From Asterochloris sp. CNOR1 (taxonomy: Eukaryota; Chlorophyta; Trebouxiophyceae; Trebouxiales; Trebouxiaceae): DNA of 64,000 bases. Location of the stretch: positions 1,612,001-1,676,000 of the forward strand of contig OZ017748.1 in the NCBI GenBank assembly GCA_963969365.1. The letters are read 5' to 3'. Position numbers and translations under genes: made by a program. This document shows positions 1-11,400 of this stretch, in pieces. The notes under the pieces are model-generated. The model worked only from the letters and a program-made list of their open reading frames with translations, did not search any database and was not told the DNA's origin. Each line of letters opens with the position of its first letter. Within the stretch, counting starts at the first letter, position 1.

Positions 1-2598
1 GGGTGGTCTCATGCGCCAGCTGCATGCAGGGACCGCTCAGTCAGGGAGTGCAGTGCTTGTAGCAAGTCAGAGGGAGGCGTGCCGCCTTGCTGCGGCTACA
101 TGCGGCAGATGCTGTGGCAAGGGCGAGGGGCTGCTCCAGTGAGAGGCCCAGCTGCAGGACAGTCTGCAACAAGGCACCTTCCAAAGGAGCTGCGGTGCTG
201 AGGGCTGGGTGCCTGCCGCGCTGAGGGATGGCTGAGGGCTGCTCTATGCTGACATTTGCTCGTGCACAGGGGCTGCCATGCTGTGCTGAAGCTCGCCACA
301 TAACAAGCACCAGGACACTGCTACAGGTTGCTGTAATGGCTGCATGGAGTCTAGTGCTGCAGCAGCCAGCTAGCCTGACCTTCAGCTCCTTTGTGTAGTC
401 ATATGCCACATAGCACAGCTGCTCCTTGATGCGGCGCACCGTATCAAAGTCAGCCGACCTGTTGAAGGCATAGCCTCGCCGAAGCAGCAGATCCACGAGG
501 TGGGCAGTCACATGCCTGCCTGCAGGATGCATGATGGTCACCATGCTGCTGCCCACCTGGCAAGCGCTCATATTGCCAGCCTGCCTTGCCCACTATCAGA
601 AGGCACGGCTTCAGGGGTTCATGCTGCTCTGGCAGCAATGCTTCACACAGCTGGCTGCACCTGACAACACGGGGAGCCAGTCTCTCATGTTGTGGGGTAC
701 AGCCACAAGCAGAGCCTCTCTCACGCGTGAGGTGCAGCCAGCAGCAGCAGCATGCAGCCCTTCAGGAGGCTCTCAGGAGGAGGAGATTCAACAGGGCAGT
801 GACATGACTGCACCAGCTCTCAGGACGTACTGCTGCCTGTCTGGCAGAAAGCTCAACAAACCATGTACAGCGATACGAGCAACACACTTGTGACTCTTGC
901 CACAGGTGTGGCAGGCAGCTGCTGTTTAATGTAGGCATGCCAGAGAGAGCTGCATCCATGCAGCAGGTGCCCCGGAGCATGGAAATGTGCTGCTGGGAGC
1001 TGAATGCAGCCTTGCTGGCATTCTGCTACTTTGAAGGAGCCGGCACTCAGGCCCTGCAAGTGAGCGCATGCAGCTGACCCACAAAGAGGGAGGAGGCAGC
1101 CATGCCCATGAGGGATGCCAGACACCTCACCTGCCACATTCAGGCGCCTGGTCAAGTGGGGAAAGGAGAAGCCATCCACTACAGGCACCTGCAAACATGT
1201 AATGCACATGTTGCAGTCACCATGGCGCCACGTGTCTGCGGCCTGCAGCTGTGGCATTACAAGTCAGCTCACTGTGTGGGTGACCCCATCCCCAGAGTCC
1301 ACCACCAACCCAGTCAGGAGGCCTGCAAGCATGCCAAAACCAGCTGAATGGCACACAGCATTGTGTATTGATGCTGTAATGGACACGTTAGCACTGCAGC
1401 GCACCATCCTGGCAATGCATGAAATGCATCAGTGTGCTGTGAGCGGCACAGGGCCACCCACTCCTGTCAAAGGAGTGCTCAGGCTGCCGTGCTGTGTGCA
1501 ATTCAGCAGGGCATTGCAGCTAAGTGTCTCGCTCAGGCGCACCTGCAAATCCTTGGAGGCCCCAGCCTGGGTCTCTTGATGTGCCAGCAAGCCAGAGCTG
1601 ATGCCTACTTCAATGCAGCAGTAATGACCTGTGCCTGCAGCCTCACCCTGTGCATAGAGCGTGAGGACAGCCTGTATCTGGATGTAGGCGCCAACGAAGC
1701 CATAGCGCTCAAACATGGTTTGAAAGAGGCGCTCACGGTTGCTGCGAGGATTCAGTGGGGGGTCCGTCAAAAGGACGTGGCTGTCTGTGGGATCCACTTT
1801 GAGCTGGCTGCTGAAGGTGTGTTCCCAGACATGATACATGTCGTCCCAGTTCTGCACGATGCCATTGGAGATGGGGTAGGAGACCTACAAGGCAGGGGCA
1901 GCCTCTGCTGAGATGTAGAGGCAGGCTTCAGAGCTTGCAGTTGCTGTTGCCTTGCATCAAGGCAGCATGGCTGGCTCTGGGGAGTCAGCGGCAGACATCA
2001 GCAAACAAAGGATCGACGCTGATCAGCCCTGTGCTGAGAGGCAATGGAACATTAATCAAGGTGCACTGCCTGCAGCTGCAGATCCTTACGTGAAGGCAGA
2101 GCGCCTTGCAAGACAATGACAAGTGCAGCAGTGAAAGGAGACGGCAACAAGCGCAGGATGAGGAGCATGCTGGCAGCAGGTCACCTGCAAAGATTGGCGT
2201 TGTTCTGCACACTCCACACCAACCATGATGTCCTGCAGGCAGCTACTCAGGTCTGAAGAAGCAAGATTGGCAAGGCAAGGTGCGGCGTGCAGGAGGACAT
2301 GAGGAGCCAGACACAAACATGATGGTGCCAGCACACCTTGATCTTCTGCTGCGTGATGGCCTCATCAGCACGCAGCAAGGGCCTCCCAACCATGCAGGGA
2401 AACACTGCCCTAGGAAAGTTGTCACCTGCAAAGCCTGCCTTGACAAACTGAAGGGAAGACAGGCCGTCCAGTCAGGTGCCACACAGCAGAGGCAGGATCA
2501 ATGCTCTGGCAGATCTCAGCATCCCTCACCCCGGTGCCATTGTCACAAACAACCACCTTGCGCCTGGCAGCTTCCAGGCCGCTGGTGCTCATGGTCAT
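1..2598 (-). CDS. ARP2: Actin-related protein 2 (ARP2/3 complex), 3' part missing
   Basis: ARP2 is the actin-like subunit of the ARP2/3 complex, which nucleates branched actin filaments in the cytoplasm. Eight exons are visible on the minus strand: 2598-2530, 2447-2337, 2232-2185, 1884-1647, 1322-1273, 1188-1131, 519-380 and 19-1 (cut by the window edge). All junction phases agree. The translation shows the actin phosphate-1 motif VVVCDNGTG, then [30 protein letters not shown], the phosphate-2 motif [22 protein letters not shown] and [14 protein letters not shown], matching plant ARP2 in order and spacing. Either of two in-frame ATGs (2598 or 2592) could be the start. About 243 residues are present; the last third lies outside the window. 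The match to ARP2 rather than actin or ARP3 rests on the lines from LLTDPPLNP onward. Identification is firm, single splice sites are inferred. Confidence 0.93.
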
Positions 2599-3594
2599 GG
2601 CTGCTAAGGCATCCTCTAATTCTTGTCACCGCATCGTCAGGATGGCAACGCAGATGGTTTGACCATTAGGTTTGCCTCAAGATACTCAGCCCTCATTGGT
2701 GCAATGGGTGTGACTTACAGGACAGGGCCCTCAGGGGTGGTGGGTTGCAGTTTAGAATTCTTGTGGAAGCTCAACAAGCTGAGGGCCGGGAAGACATGAA
2801 AGTAAACAGGCTCTATTCCGCCTCATAGCTGTACATGCCAGGGTGGTTAAGCCTGCAGGGCAGCATTACAGTGAGCACCAAAGTCTGATGCTGCAAGAAG
2901 CAGCAAGCCAGTGGTGCACGCCAGCAACGATGCACGCTAGTGATGAATGGCAGGGTTGAGCTCTGATGATCCTTACCTGGCCAGACTCTCTTCTGCCCTG
3001 GCCTGGGGTTGGGCTGGCACTGGGCATCATCCTGCATCAGGCATCACTTTGTTCAAGCAGTGTAGGGGGCTAGAAGTGCTGCAGCAGACAGGGGGTTATT
3101 GCCAACATTGACGCCACCCAGTTGTGGTGCCTCTGCTCTTTCAGCAGGTGCTCAACAACCTTAATACACAGTCCGCAGCCCTGTAGCCTTCTTTTCAACA
3201 TAAGGGCGCTCCACTGAGTCTGGTGTACTGTAGGTGCCCACCTCCAACACAATTGCAGTGCTAGGAGTGAGCTACTCCTGCTTATTGTATGCTCCGTGCG
3301 CCCAGAACAGCTTGTAGCATCAGCTTCCTGAAGGTGTGCTCTGCTGAATACACTGCAGCTCAAAAGTGCATGCCCCAGCTGTTCCTGGCCACTGGTACTG
3401 ACTTACAACATTGCTAGTGCCTGAGCCCAGAGCCTAGGCTCCATTGAGGTGTGCTCTGTTGAGTACTCTGCAGCTTAATTGTGCATCCCCAGCCTGGTCT
3501 TGGCCAACACACACACAGCACCAGAGGTGCCCACAGCCCTGAGCCTAGGCAGTTCCAATCAATGCTTTCAGGACTGCCGCAGCTGTGGTCTGCC
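2599..3594. other. Gap between ARP2 and casein kinase 1
   Basis: About 1 kb separates the ARP2 start from the casein kinase 1 stop, both on the minus strand. It should hold the ARP2 promoter and the kinase 3' untranslated region. No open frame here resembles a known protein. The only structure seen is a decayed direct duplication at 3328-3500, listed separately. Confidence 0.5.
3328..3500. repeat. Decayed direct duplication, about 110-nt period
   Basis: The stretch 3328-3400 is repeated imperfectly at 3438-3500. Both copies contain gaggtgtgctctg-like sequence, then ctgcagct and a gtgcat...ccccagc block in the same order. The copies differ at many single positions, so the duplication is old. 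It lies just downstream of the casein kinase 1 stop and may be 3' UTR or the remains of a further intron. Confidence 0.6.
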
Positions 3595-6447
3595 TCACCT
3601 CCTGCCAGAGTCTCCCCGCACCATCGGCCTGGTCGCAGCTCCGCCGTAGGTTGCGCCGCCAGTGCCACCTTGATCACTCTCGCGTGTCTCCCTTTCCCTG
3701 GAGGCCCCTGCGCGGGCTGGCTGCACCAGCGTCTGCGCCTGCTGTGTCTGCTGATACTTGAGGATGGTCCAGTCAAACACATAATCCCACTGGAAGCCTG
3801 CAGACAGAAATCATTGGTTGAGCTTCCATGACAATACGGCCTGCCACAGGTTGCTGCACTACATCAGCATGGGCCTGACTGACAGCTCAGGCTAGCATGT
3901 CATGTTTCCAGATTTGAAGGCCTGGCTGAAGCCCGAGGTGACTCAGGGTGGATCTGCCCCTGGGTGTGTTGGTCTTGTGCACCCCTCAAGAGCACAGGAG
4001 TTCAAGTTTAGCTCACCATCGCGAGCAAACAGATCCCTGAACAGCTTCCTTAGGTAGCTGTAGTCCGGTTTGTCGTCAAAGCGGAGGGAGCGGCAGTACT
4101 GGAAGTATGTGGCAAACTCCAGAGGGAATCCCTTGCACAACAGCTGCAGGCAAAGGGGAGGTTGTTACTGTCTGGCAGCCTTGTGAGGACAGTCGTCCTC
4201 ACGGTGCTGCCAACTGCAGCTCATGCGGGATGGGTGGGCATGCACAGCTATTTGCATTTATGAGTGGCAGTGGGTATGCACAGCAGCATGCATCAAACAA
4301 ATGCCAGGCGAAGGCTGCGACAGTGCATTTCTGCATCAATAGGCATTGGCAGCAGCCAGCGGTGAATCAAGTGGCCATTGCCCCCAACAGCAAGGCAGCA
4401 TGTGGACATCGGAGTACCCCCACCCCCTGCAGCTATGGCAGCTTCTTTCTCAAACAGCAAGTGAGTCAGTTCCAGCAGATCCATTTGCAGCTCCAGTGCA
4501 TTGTCAGTCAAGCCAGAACACCAGAGCCTGGCTCAGCACAACCAGCAATGAGCTGAAGCCAGCCGCTGACCGTGAGTCAAGATGGCTGCCCAGCTGCACG
4601 ATGTCACCTGTGCAGGTGCATGCAGTCAGCACAATTGTGCAGGCTGACCTCAATTGGAGTCGCCATCTTCTTTTCGCTGATCTTCTCATACTTCTGCTTC
4701 TTGGTGGCGGCCTTCAGCCCCTGCCAGGGAAGGCTGCCACGCAAGAAGTACATCAGCACATAGCCCAGGGACTCAATGTCATCCCGCCTGCACAGCCAGG
4801 GCAGGCTGGGCCTCAGCTGAGCGCCGAGCAATGCAACTGCTGCAGTGCAGACTGCTGAGCAGACATATTGGCGAGCAGAGCTCGTCTGAAACCTCACGTA
4901 GTACCACACTGTTTCGAGTGTCCTCAGTGGCTTCAGAGAGGAGCACCTTGCAGCATTAGAGCACAGGGAGCCCTTCATGCTGACCTGCTCTGCTCAATGC
5001 CCAGGTGTGTGTTGATGCTGGCATAGCGAGCCGTTCCTGTCAGGTTTTTGTTCTCCCTGTAAGGAATGTGGATGTGCGTCTTGGGGTCCCTGTACTTCTT
5101 TGCCAGCCCAAAGTCAATGATGTTGACCTGCAGGGCAGCGCTGTGGTCTTTGCTGAATGTCATGGCACTGCACAGTTCCTGATAGAAGGCGCCAAGCTCT
5201 CCTTGCAGGGTGCTCAGGAGCAGTGAGCTGGATCTGCTTTAAGGGCAGCACACGACACTGGCTTTGCTAAACCCATAGCACTGCAAGGCTCCAGGCAAGA
5301 GCATATGCTAGACACGATCTGCAAGCTGCTAAGCAGCATTGAGATGCAGTCGCTCCAGACCTGAGCGACTGTCGTGCTGCATTGGTGCCCCCTTTTGCGT
5401 AGCAAGACTCCAGGCTTTGCTGCTTAGGGGCCTCAGCAGCAATGCGCCACATCTGCTTTAGACATTAGTGCTTCACGTGAGCTTCGCAGGACAGCTCTGC
5501 ACACCTGGTTGGCCCGCTTGCCCAGTCCCATCAGGAAGTTGTCTGGCTTGATGTCCCTGTGGATGAAAGACTTGCTGTGGACATACTCAATCCTTGAGAT
5601 CTGCATGGCACAAACAGCACGGTTGAAGTAGTGGACGTTTGACACCTGCTTGCAGATAATCCACTGCATATCCTCAGTCCTGCAATGCAAGGCATGCTCA
5701 CATAAATGACCCGGTGCCTAGTGGCAAGCCTTCAAAGCCCCCAAAGATTGAAGGAGAACTGCTGTTCGTGATCTCGAGCTGTGGTGCTTGCTCGATGTCG
5801 ATAGGTCCATTCGAACGGGGCAGGACAGGTCTCTTGCAGGCACGAGACTCACCAGCTGGTCCGCCAACATCAGCACCGTCTTCAGCGTGAACTTCCTGTT
5901 GCAGAAATTGAACAGGTCCTCCAGGCTAGGCCCCAGCAGGTCCAGTACCATCACGTTGTAGTCCCCCTCAACTCCATACCACCGAATGTTGGGAATGCCA
6001 GCTGCAGAAACATGACGACAAGTTGGTGTTCCTGTGCTGAGGCAGGCTCTATGCAGCAGCAAAAGCAGCACTCACTTCCACCCTGAAGGATCTTGTAGAG
6101 CTTGGACTCATACAACAGCTGCGGGTGCTTAGACTTTATTGACTCCTGCACAGCGCAAATTGAACATGCTCAGGCTCAACATGCACAGCTCCAGCCTGCA
6201 CAAGCAAACAAACTCACCAACTTGATGCCAACCTCCTCTCCAGTGTGAATGTGGGTGCCTGCAACACCATGCACCTCATGAGCGTGCGGTCGCACACCTC
6301 AGCCTTCCTGTCCTCTTACCCTGCCAGCATCACTGACACTGGAACCTCTGCTGAACCCTGCCTACCTAGGTAGATGTCTCCAAAGGAGCCGCTGCCAATC
6401 TTCCGTCCCAGCCTATAGCGCCCTGCAATTCGAATGTCCAGCGCCAT
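3595..6447 (-). CDS. CK1: Casein kinase 1 family Ser/Thr protein kinase
   Basis: CK1 kinases phosphorylate Ser/Thr on many proteins, with roles in clock, membrane traffic and cell-cycle control. Exons on the minus strand: 6447-6366, 6258-6218, 6145-6076, 6001-5853, 5600-5505, 5127-4985, 4787-4649, 4143-4017 and 3797-3595; phases agree throughout. The start is the ATG of [20 protein letters not shown], where the glycine loop follows at once, as usual in CK1. Further landmarks are [10 protein letters not shown], the catalytic loop [26 protein letters not shown] (DFG), the CK1-specific [12 protein letters not shown] in place of APE, and the lobe sequence [19 protein letters not shown]. The C-terminal tail after [11 protein letters not shown] is short and rich in Gln, Arg and Gly. 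The stop at 3595 overlaps a good gtgagg donor, so a longer spliced tail cannot be excluded. Confidence 0.94.
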
Positions 6448-7619
6448 GGCCCCCGGCTGGCACCCTTGGCTGGGTCAGCAACGCCGAGCTGCACCACGCA
6501 GAGCAAAAGCACACAGCGGACACTAAATATGAAATAGTTGCTACAAATAATAATCTGCCCTGGTCTACAGCAGCTAGCAGCAGACCGAAGCTGTTGGTAG
6601 AGATGCGCGACGGCAGACATGACAGCAAGTTGTGACTCCTTGACTTTGCAGGCAAGAATGCAACGGCCTGAGGGACAACTAGGCTACCCCTCTAGTGCAG
6701 GCCGCAGATTTCAGCAGCAAGGCATGCCAGACTCAGCTTGTAGCACAGAGACTCAGGTTCTAGAGCCTGCACAAGCTGCTGGCAGAGGCTCGTCACTATA
6801 TGTGGATGTCAGCAATGGCCGGTCTGCAATGTCGGTGCTGCCCATGAGCCCTTGGAGGACCTACATGCACCTTAGCGCTGTCTGCTGTGGTCCTGCAGCA
6901 TGTCTGTGTCTGGCTCAGCTCAGCAGTCACAGCTGGTGAACCCTGAATGAAAGCAGGCGTGATTGGTGCGCGTCAGACATGCAGGAGCAGTGATTGCATG
7001 GGAGTCGCCCAGAGGAGCAAGCTGACGTCACCTCTGGCCCTGGCATTGCTGCCTGAGCCTTTGGCTGCTGCAAGTATAGCATATTGAGTGTGCACAAATG
7101 TGAGGACTGCGCCTTGTACAGGCAAGCCCTCAAGCGGGGCCATGGCGCCTGCCCAGTGAGGTCCTATCTCGTCCTGTTCAGTCAGGCAGCCAGCGTGCAT
7201 GGTTTGATGGGGACAAGCAGGTGAGAAGCATGTTTGAGCAGCATGAACCTGCCTGCGCACCAGACCCAGCTTTCATTCAGAGGCCCCACCTCACATGTCA
7301 GCAGAACAATGCATTGATGTGGCTCGCAATCAGCACATATCCACTGGGTTGACAGCTTCAGCCAGGCAGTTTTCAGCTACCATTGGCTGCCCAATGGCCA
7401 AGTGCCCTGCCCTGCTGCTGCTGAGCTGTGGCATACCGAAGAATAGGTTTGCCATCAATCATACCCCTCAGTCGCTAAGCACAGAGACGTCAGCTCTTCT
7501 CTGCTGCTCACGGGCATCCAGAGTGCAGAGCTTTCCACTTGACAAATCGTGCTGCAGCATTGTCACCACATTGCAGCTCTTGCTGTATAGCCCAGTTCTG
7601 ATTCCCTCAAGCTGTCAGC
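6448..7619. other. Divergent intergenic region
   Basis: About 1.2 kb lies between the casein kinase 1 start (minus) and the small gene at 7620 (plus), so it should contain both promoters and 5' untranslated parts. I saw no conserved coding frame, RNA gene or repeat array here. Confidence 0.5.
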
Positions 7620-8319
7620 ATGGGAGGAGAGAAGAAGCTCGTCCGCAGGGTAGCAGACCTCATGCAGGCAGACAGAAACATGCAGCTCCTCGATGCTGTG
7701 GAAAAAGTGATGGACGAGGTGGACTACGATGACACCATGACAGTGGACGAGGTTGCTGACCTGGTGGAGAAGGAGCGGCAACACAGGAAAGAAGTTGCCA
7801 AGGATGCAGGTGGGGTGCATTTGCTGCAGCGCATTTGTATCTAGCTCCTGGCCTGCAAGCAGCCAAGGCTCTTCACGTGGCAGCAGTGATCAGGGCCCAA
7901 AGGCTGCTTAGCGTATCTGATAACGCTGTGCCCCACAGCGTGCTGGTGCTACCACTGCTTCCCCGCAGCATGACGGCCTGCGATGACATGGCAGCTTTGC
8001 AGCGCCAGGTGCTCTGCACTCTTCTCTCAAGCAACTTATTGTACCTGCGGATGCAGACTACCAGGAGAAAATGCAGCTCAAGGAGGCGCAGAAGAAGATG
8101 GATAGGCTGGCGATGCAGTCACAGAAGCAGGATACAGAGAAGGAAGTGGAGGATGAATGGGAGCCAGAATTTGAGGCCCCAAAAAGCTCTGAGTGGGACA
8201 ACACCCTGGAGGTCTTGGACAAGCTGCAGGATCGCCTCAAGGCTGCAACAAACAAGCACGATGGCAAGGAAGGGCCGGCACCTGTTGACACGACGGGAGA
8301 CAACAGCCAGCCCTGCTGA
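7620..8319 (+). CDS. Small charged helical protein, function unknown
   Basis: Two exons (7620-7809 and 8057-8319) join in phase to give 150 residues. The intron has a gtgggg donor and an atgcag acceptor. The protein starts MGGEKKLVRRVADLMQ and is rich in Asp, Glu, Lys and Gln throughout, with a run of acidic residues (TEKEVEDEWEPEFEAP) in the middle. No transmembrane segment, signal peptide or cysteine cluster is seen; most of the chain looks helical, possibly coiled coil. I do not recognise the family. Support for a real gene comes from the biased composition, the phase-compatible intron and the isolated position. Its 3' end faces the SHPRH 3' end at 8486, 166 nt away. The short Thr/Gly-rich end (VDTTGDNSQPC) is followed by a near copy of the same bases just past the stop. 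Confidence 0.7.
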
Positions 8320-8485
8320 CACCACTGGAGACAGCAATAGCTCAGAATTCATTGTTTGAGGATCACCCGCTCTCTCTATTGATTCATTTGATGACGCATC
8401 GACTCTCAGATGAGGTGACCCTGCTGCAAGTCTGAGACAGTAAGCATTTCATGGAGGTTGATGATGGTACAAGGACAGGCAGCAC

Positions 8486-11400
8486 TTATGTGGTGGCTGC
8501 CCAGTCTTGGTCCAACAGCATGGCAACGTCCCTGCAGGCAGTGCTGAAATACATTTCCTGGTGACGGCGGCGGCTTGGGAGCATGTGCAATGCTAAGTCA
8601 GGTGCAGGTCGGCGGAGGGCACGGCCACAACTGCAGTGGTGCACATCGACAGCACCCACAACTTTGCAGTATAGGCAACAGGCTGGAGGCCTGCTGCAAA
8701 CTGGCAGCAGCAACAACCTGGCTGCTCACTAGCACAGGCAGCATTGGGGCTGTTGCATGCCGGCAGCACAAGCAGCAGGGAGCCAAGCAGGTCACCTGAC
8801 AGTCAGCGCAGGCTCCCCCTGCTGTTTGCGTCTGAGGTTGGCAGCCCCGGACATGTCCATAGCAACAGCGCGCTGCTGGCCAAGCCTGTGCACATTCTCC
8901 TCTATTGTGGCAGAGACCACAAAGTGGTGTACAAATGTGTCCTGGGCCTGGCCAATCCTGTGCACTCTCCCCACAGCCTGAGCTTCAACGGCGGGATCCA
9001 GGAGCGGCTCTGCCAGTATGACATGCTGTGCCTCTGCAGGCAGCATGCACAGTGTGGATGGGCTGTGTGGGCAGCATGCTTATGCACCTGTGATGCTGTC
9101 TGGCGCAACAGGCTACTACGATATGCTGCAGCTGGCACGCACAGCACTGCAAGGAGGAGGCCTTTGCTTGTCAGGTAATGGCTGTCTCTGCCCTGCTTGG
9201 TGGGCAGCAGCAGAGTCTTTGCGCAGATCTGCTCTGCATCACTGCACGGTGCCCCTGTCGAGTTGCGGCTGTCACTGCCCTGCCTGGCCAGTGGCAGCGA
9301 GCTCTGTGCCTGATGTGTGCTCAAACCGTATGCCCAGAGCAATGAGCTCACCAGTCACTTCTGAGGCCCCTGCTGCCTGATATTGCTCTCCTTGTGCTGG
9401 CACCATCCCCTCACACTGCATAAGGGTGCGCTCTTACCTGTCAAATTGAGGCCAGTACTGCCCTGCTTGATGAGCGGCAGCAGAGGTTCTGCGTGAGTAC
9501 TGCAAGGGAGTCACCTGTCAAATTGAGGCCATTGCTGCCCTGCTTGGTCAGCAACAGCAAGATCTGCGTCTGCCCAGTGCGACCCCCACTACCACCAGCC
9601 GTGCTACCACCAGCCGTGCGCTTGCCGCGTGCCTGGGTTGGGCTCATGGCCTGTAAGTCCCCCTTGAAGCATGCAATGGCAGCATCAAAGCCCTTGCGCC
9701 CATGGGCGTAGGCAAAGGGCAGCTCGTTGGCTTGCAGGGCATGGGCCACAAGCTCCAGGACGTCGCTCCAGGAGCTGAAGATCAGCAGCTTGGCCTGGGG
9801 GTCTCCCTGGGTGAGGCGGATGACCCTGCGCAGAATGGCCTCGATCTGCAGGGACAAGGACAGGGCCTCAATGCATCACAAAGGTGGTGGCAAAGCGATG
9901 CTTTAAGGTGGACAAGAGCAGCCAGGCCTGAGCTGTGTTGTCAACTTAGATGAAGCACTCTGACCAGAAGCCAACAAAATAGCAGCAGCACTTTCTTTCT
10001 GCCTAGAGGATTCTAGACCCCTCCAGACCCCTCCAGAACCACCTTGACCTGTCCAGCCTTTTCGACAGCAGTACAAATCGATCTCGACTGGACGAATACC
10101 ATAACCAACACAGACAAGCAATCGAGCAGACATTGAAGTGCTGAGCCCCAGCAAAGGCCATAAGAGCAACGTCACACCACAGACCTACAAACAATAATGG
10201 ATCAGCAGAACTGGACACAGAAGGTTCGGCAGGCCATTCAGCAGGCCATAGAGACAGCCAGGGATTCTGGACACCCCCAGCTCACAGCCCTGCACCTGGC
10301 AGTTGCCCTGCTGGAGGATCCCGGGGGCCTGGCCAAGCAGGCTGTCCTGCGCGCATCCAATGAGCAGACGTACCTCAGCCTGCTGCGTGTCCTCAAGAAG
10401 CGCCTGGTTAGGCTGCCTTCTGTGAGCCCCTCGCCAGGTGTGTGAGAGTGTGTGTGCCTGGGACCCACAATGCATGCAGCTGGCACAACAGATCTCAGCC
10501 AATGTACTGGAGAAGCTCATGCAGACAGACAGGTGCTGCCCTGCTGCATGCAAGTCCATGCATGCAAGTCAGTCGCCGCACCACAGAGTTCATGCAGGTC
10601 CCCTGGCAAATGCCGCTGCTGCTGCAGAGCCCTGGCCCAGATGCAGTTGCCTGTATGAACTGCAGCTGGCCCGCCTGCATCGTGCCTGTGCCCAGCAACA
10701 TCTGAGATTTCCTATGTTGTTGCTGCTGCACATGAGCAGCCATGTCTTCCTGTGCGCACTGCCATCGGCACCATCGCAGTGCACGCGACTTTTGACAGCT
10801 GCATATGGTGCTGCTGCAGACGAGCCCCACCCCAGCCGCGACTTCCTGCACGCTCTGCAGCAGGCCGACAAGATGCGCAAGGACAAGGGCGACTCCTACC
10901 TGGGCGTGGACTGCCTTTTCATTGCTGTGCTCAATGAGAAGGACGTAGCCTCCGCCCTGGCAGATGCGGGGGTTGGCAAGCTGCAGATCGAGACTGCGCT
11001 GCTCGACCTCAGGGGCAAGGACAAGAGCAAGAAGGCAAGCCCCCACAGCTGCATGCATACACTGCCCCTGCACCATACCCCCCAAGGCATGTCATGCGAC
11101 TAGTGCCAGCACCCATGGCATGCTGTGCAATAAACAAGCTTGCAGCTTATGTCCCTGACGTTACAGCCACTTCGAGCACCTGACATGATCTGCTGCTTGG
11201 TTGAGCCCTGCCTGTCCAGTTGCACTCCAGGTGCATCTTGGAAGCACAAAAGCATTCCTGTGGCTCAGATATGCACCTGCTTGTAAGCCTGGCCGCCCAG
11301 CCTGCCTGGCCTGCGCTGCACAGCCACCAGCACTGCCGCCTCTTGCATCCCAAGCCAATGAACAGCCCTGTCTTCTTGCCTGCAGATCAACACTGATCAT

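Noticed and set aside
3414-3594. Continuation of casein kinase 1 beyond its stop through a gtgagg donor
   Set aside because: No downstream exon with a matching phase and plausible sequence could be identified, and CK1 tails are often short.
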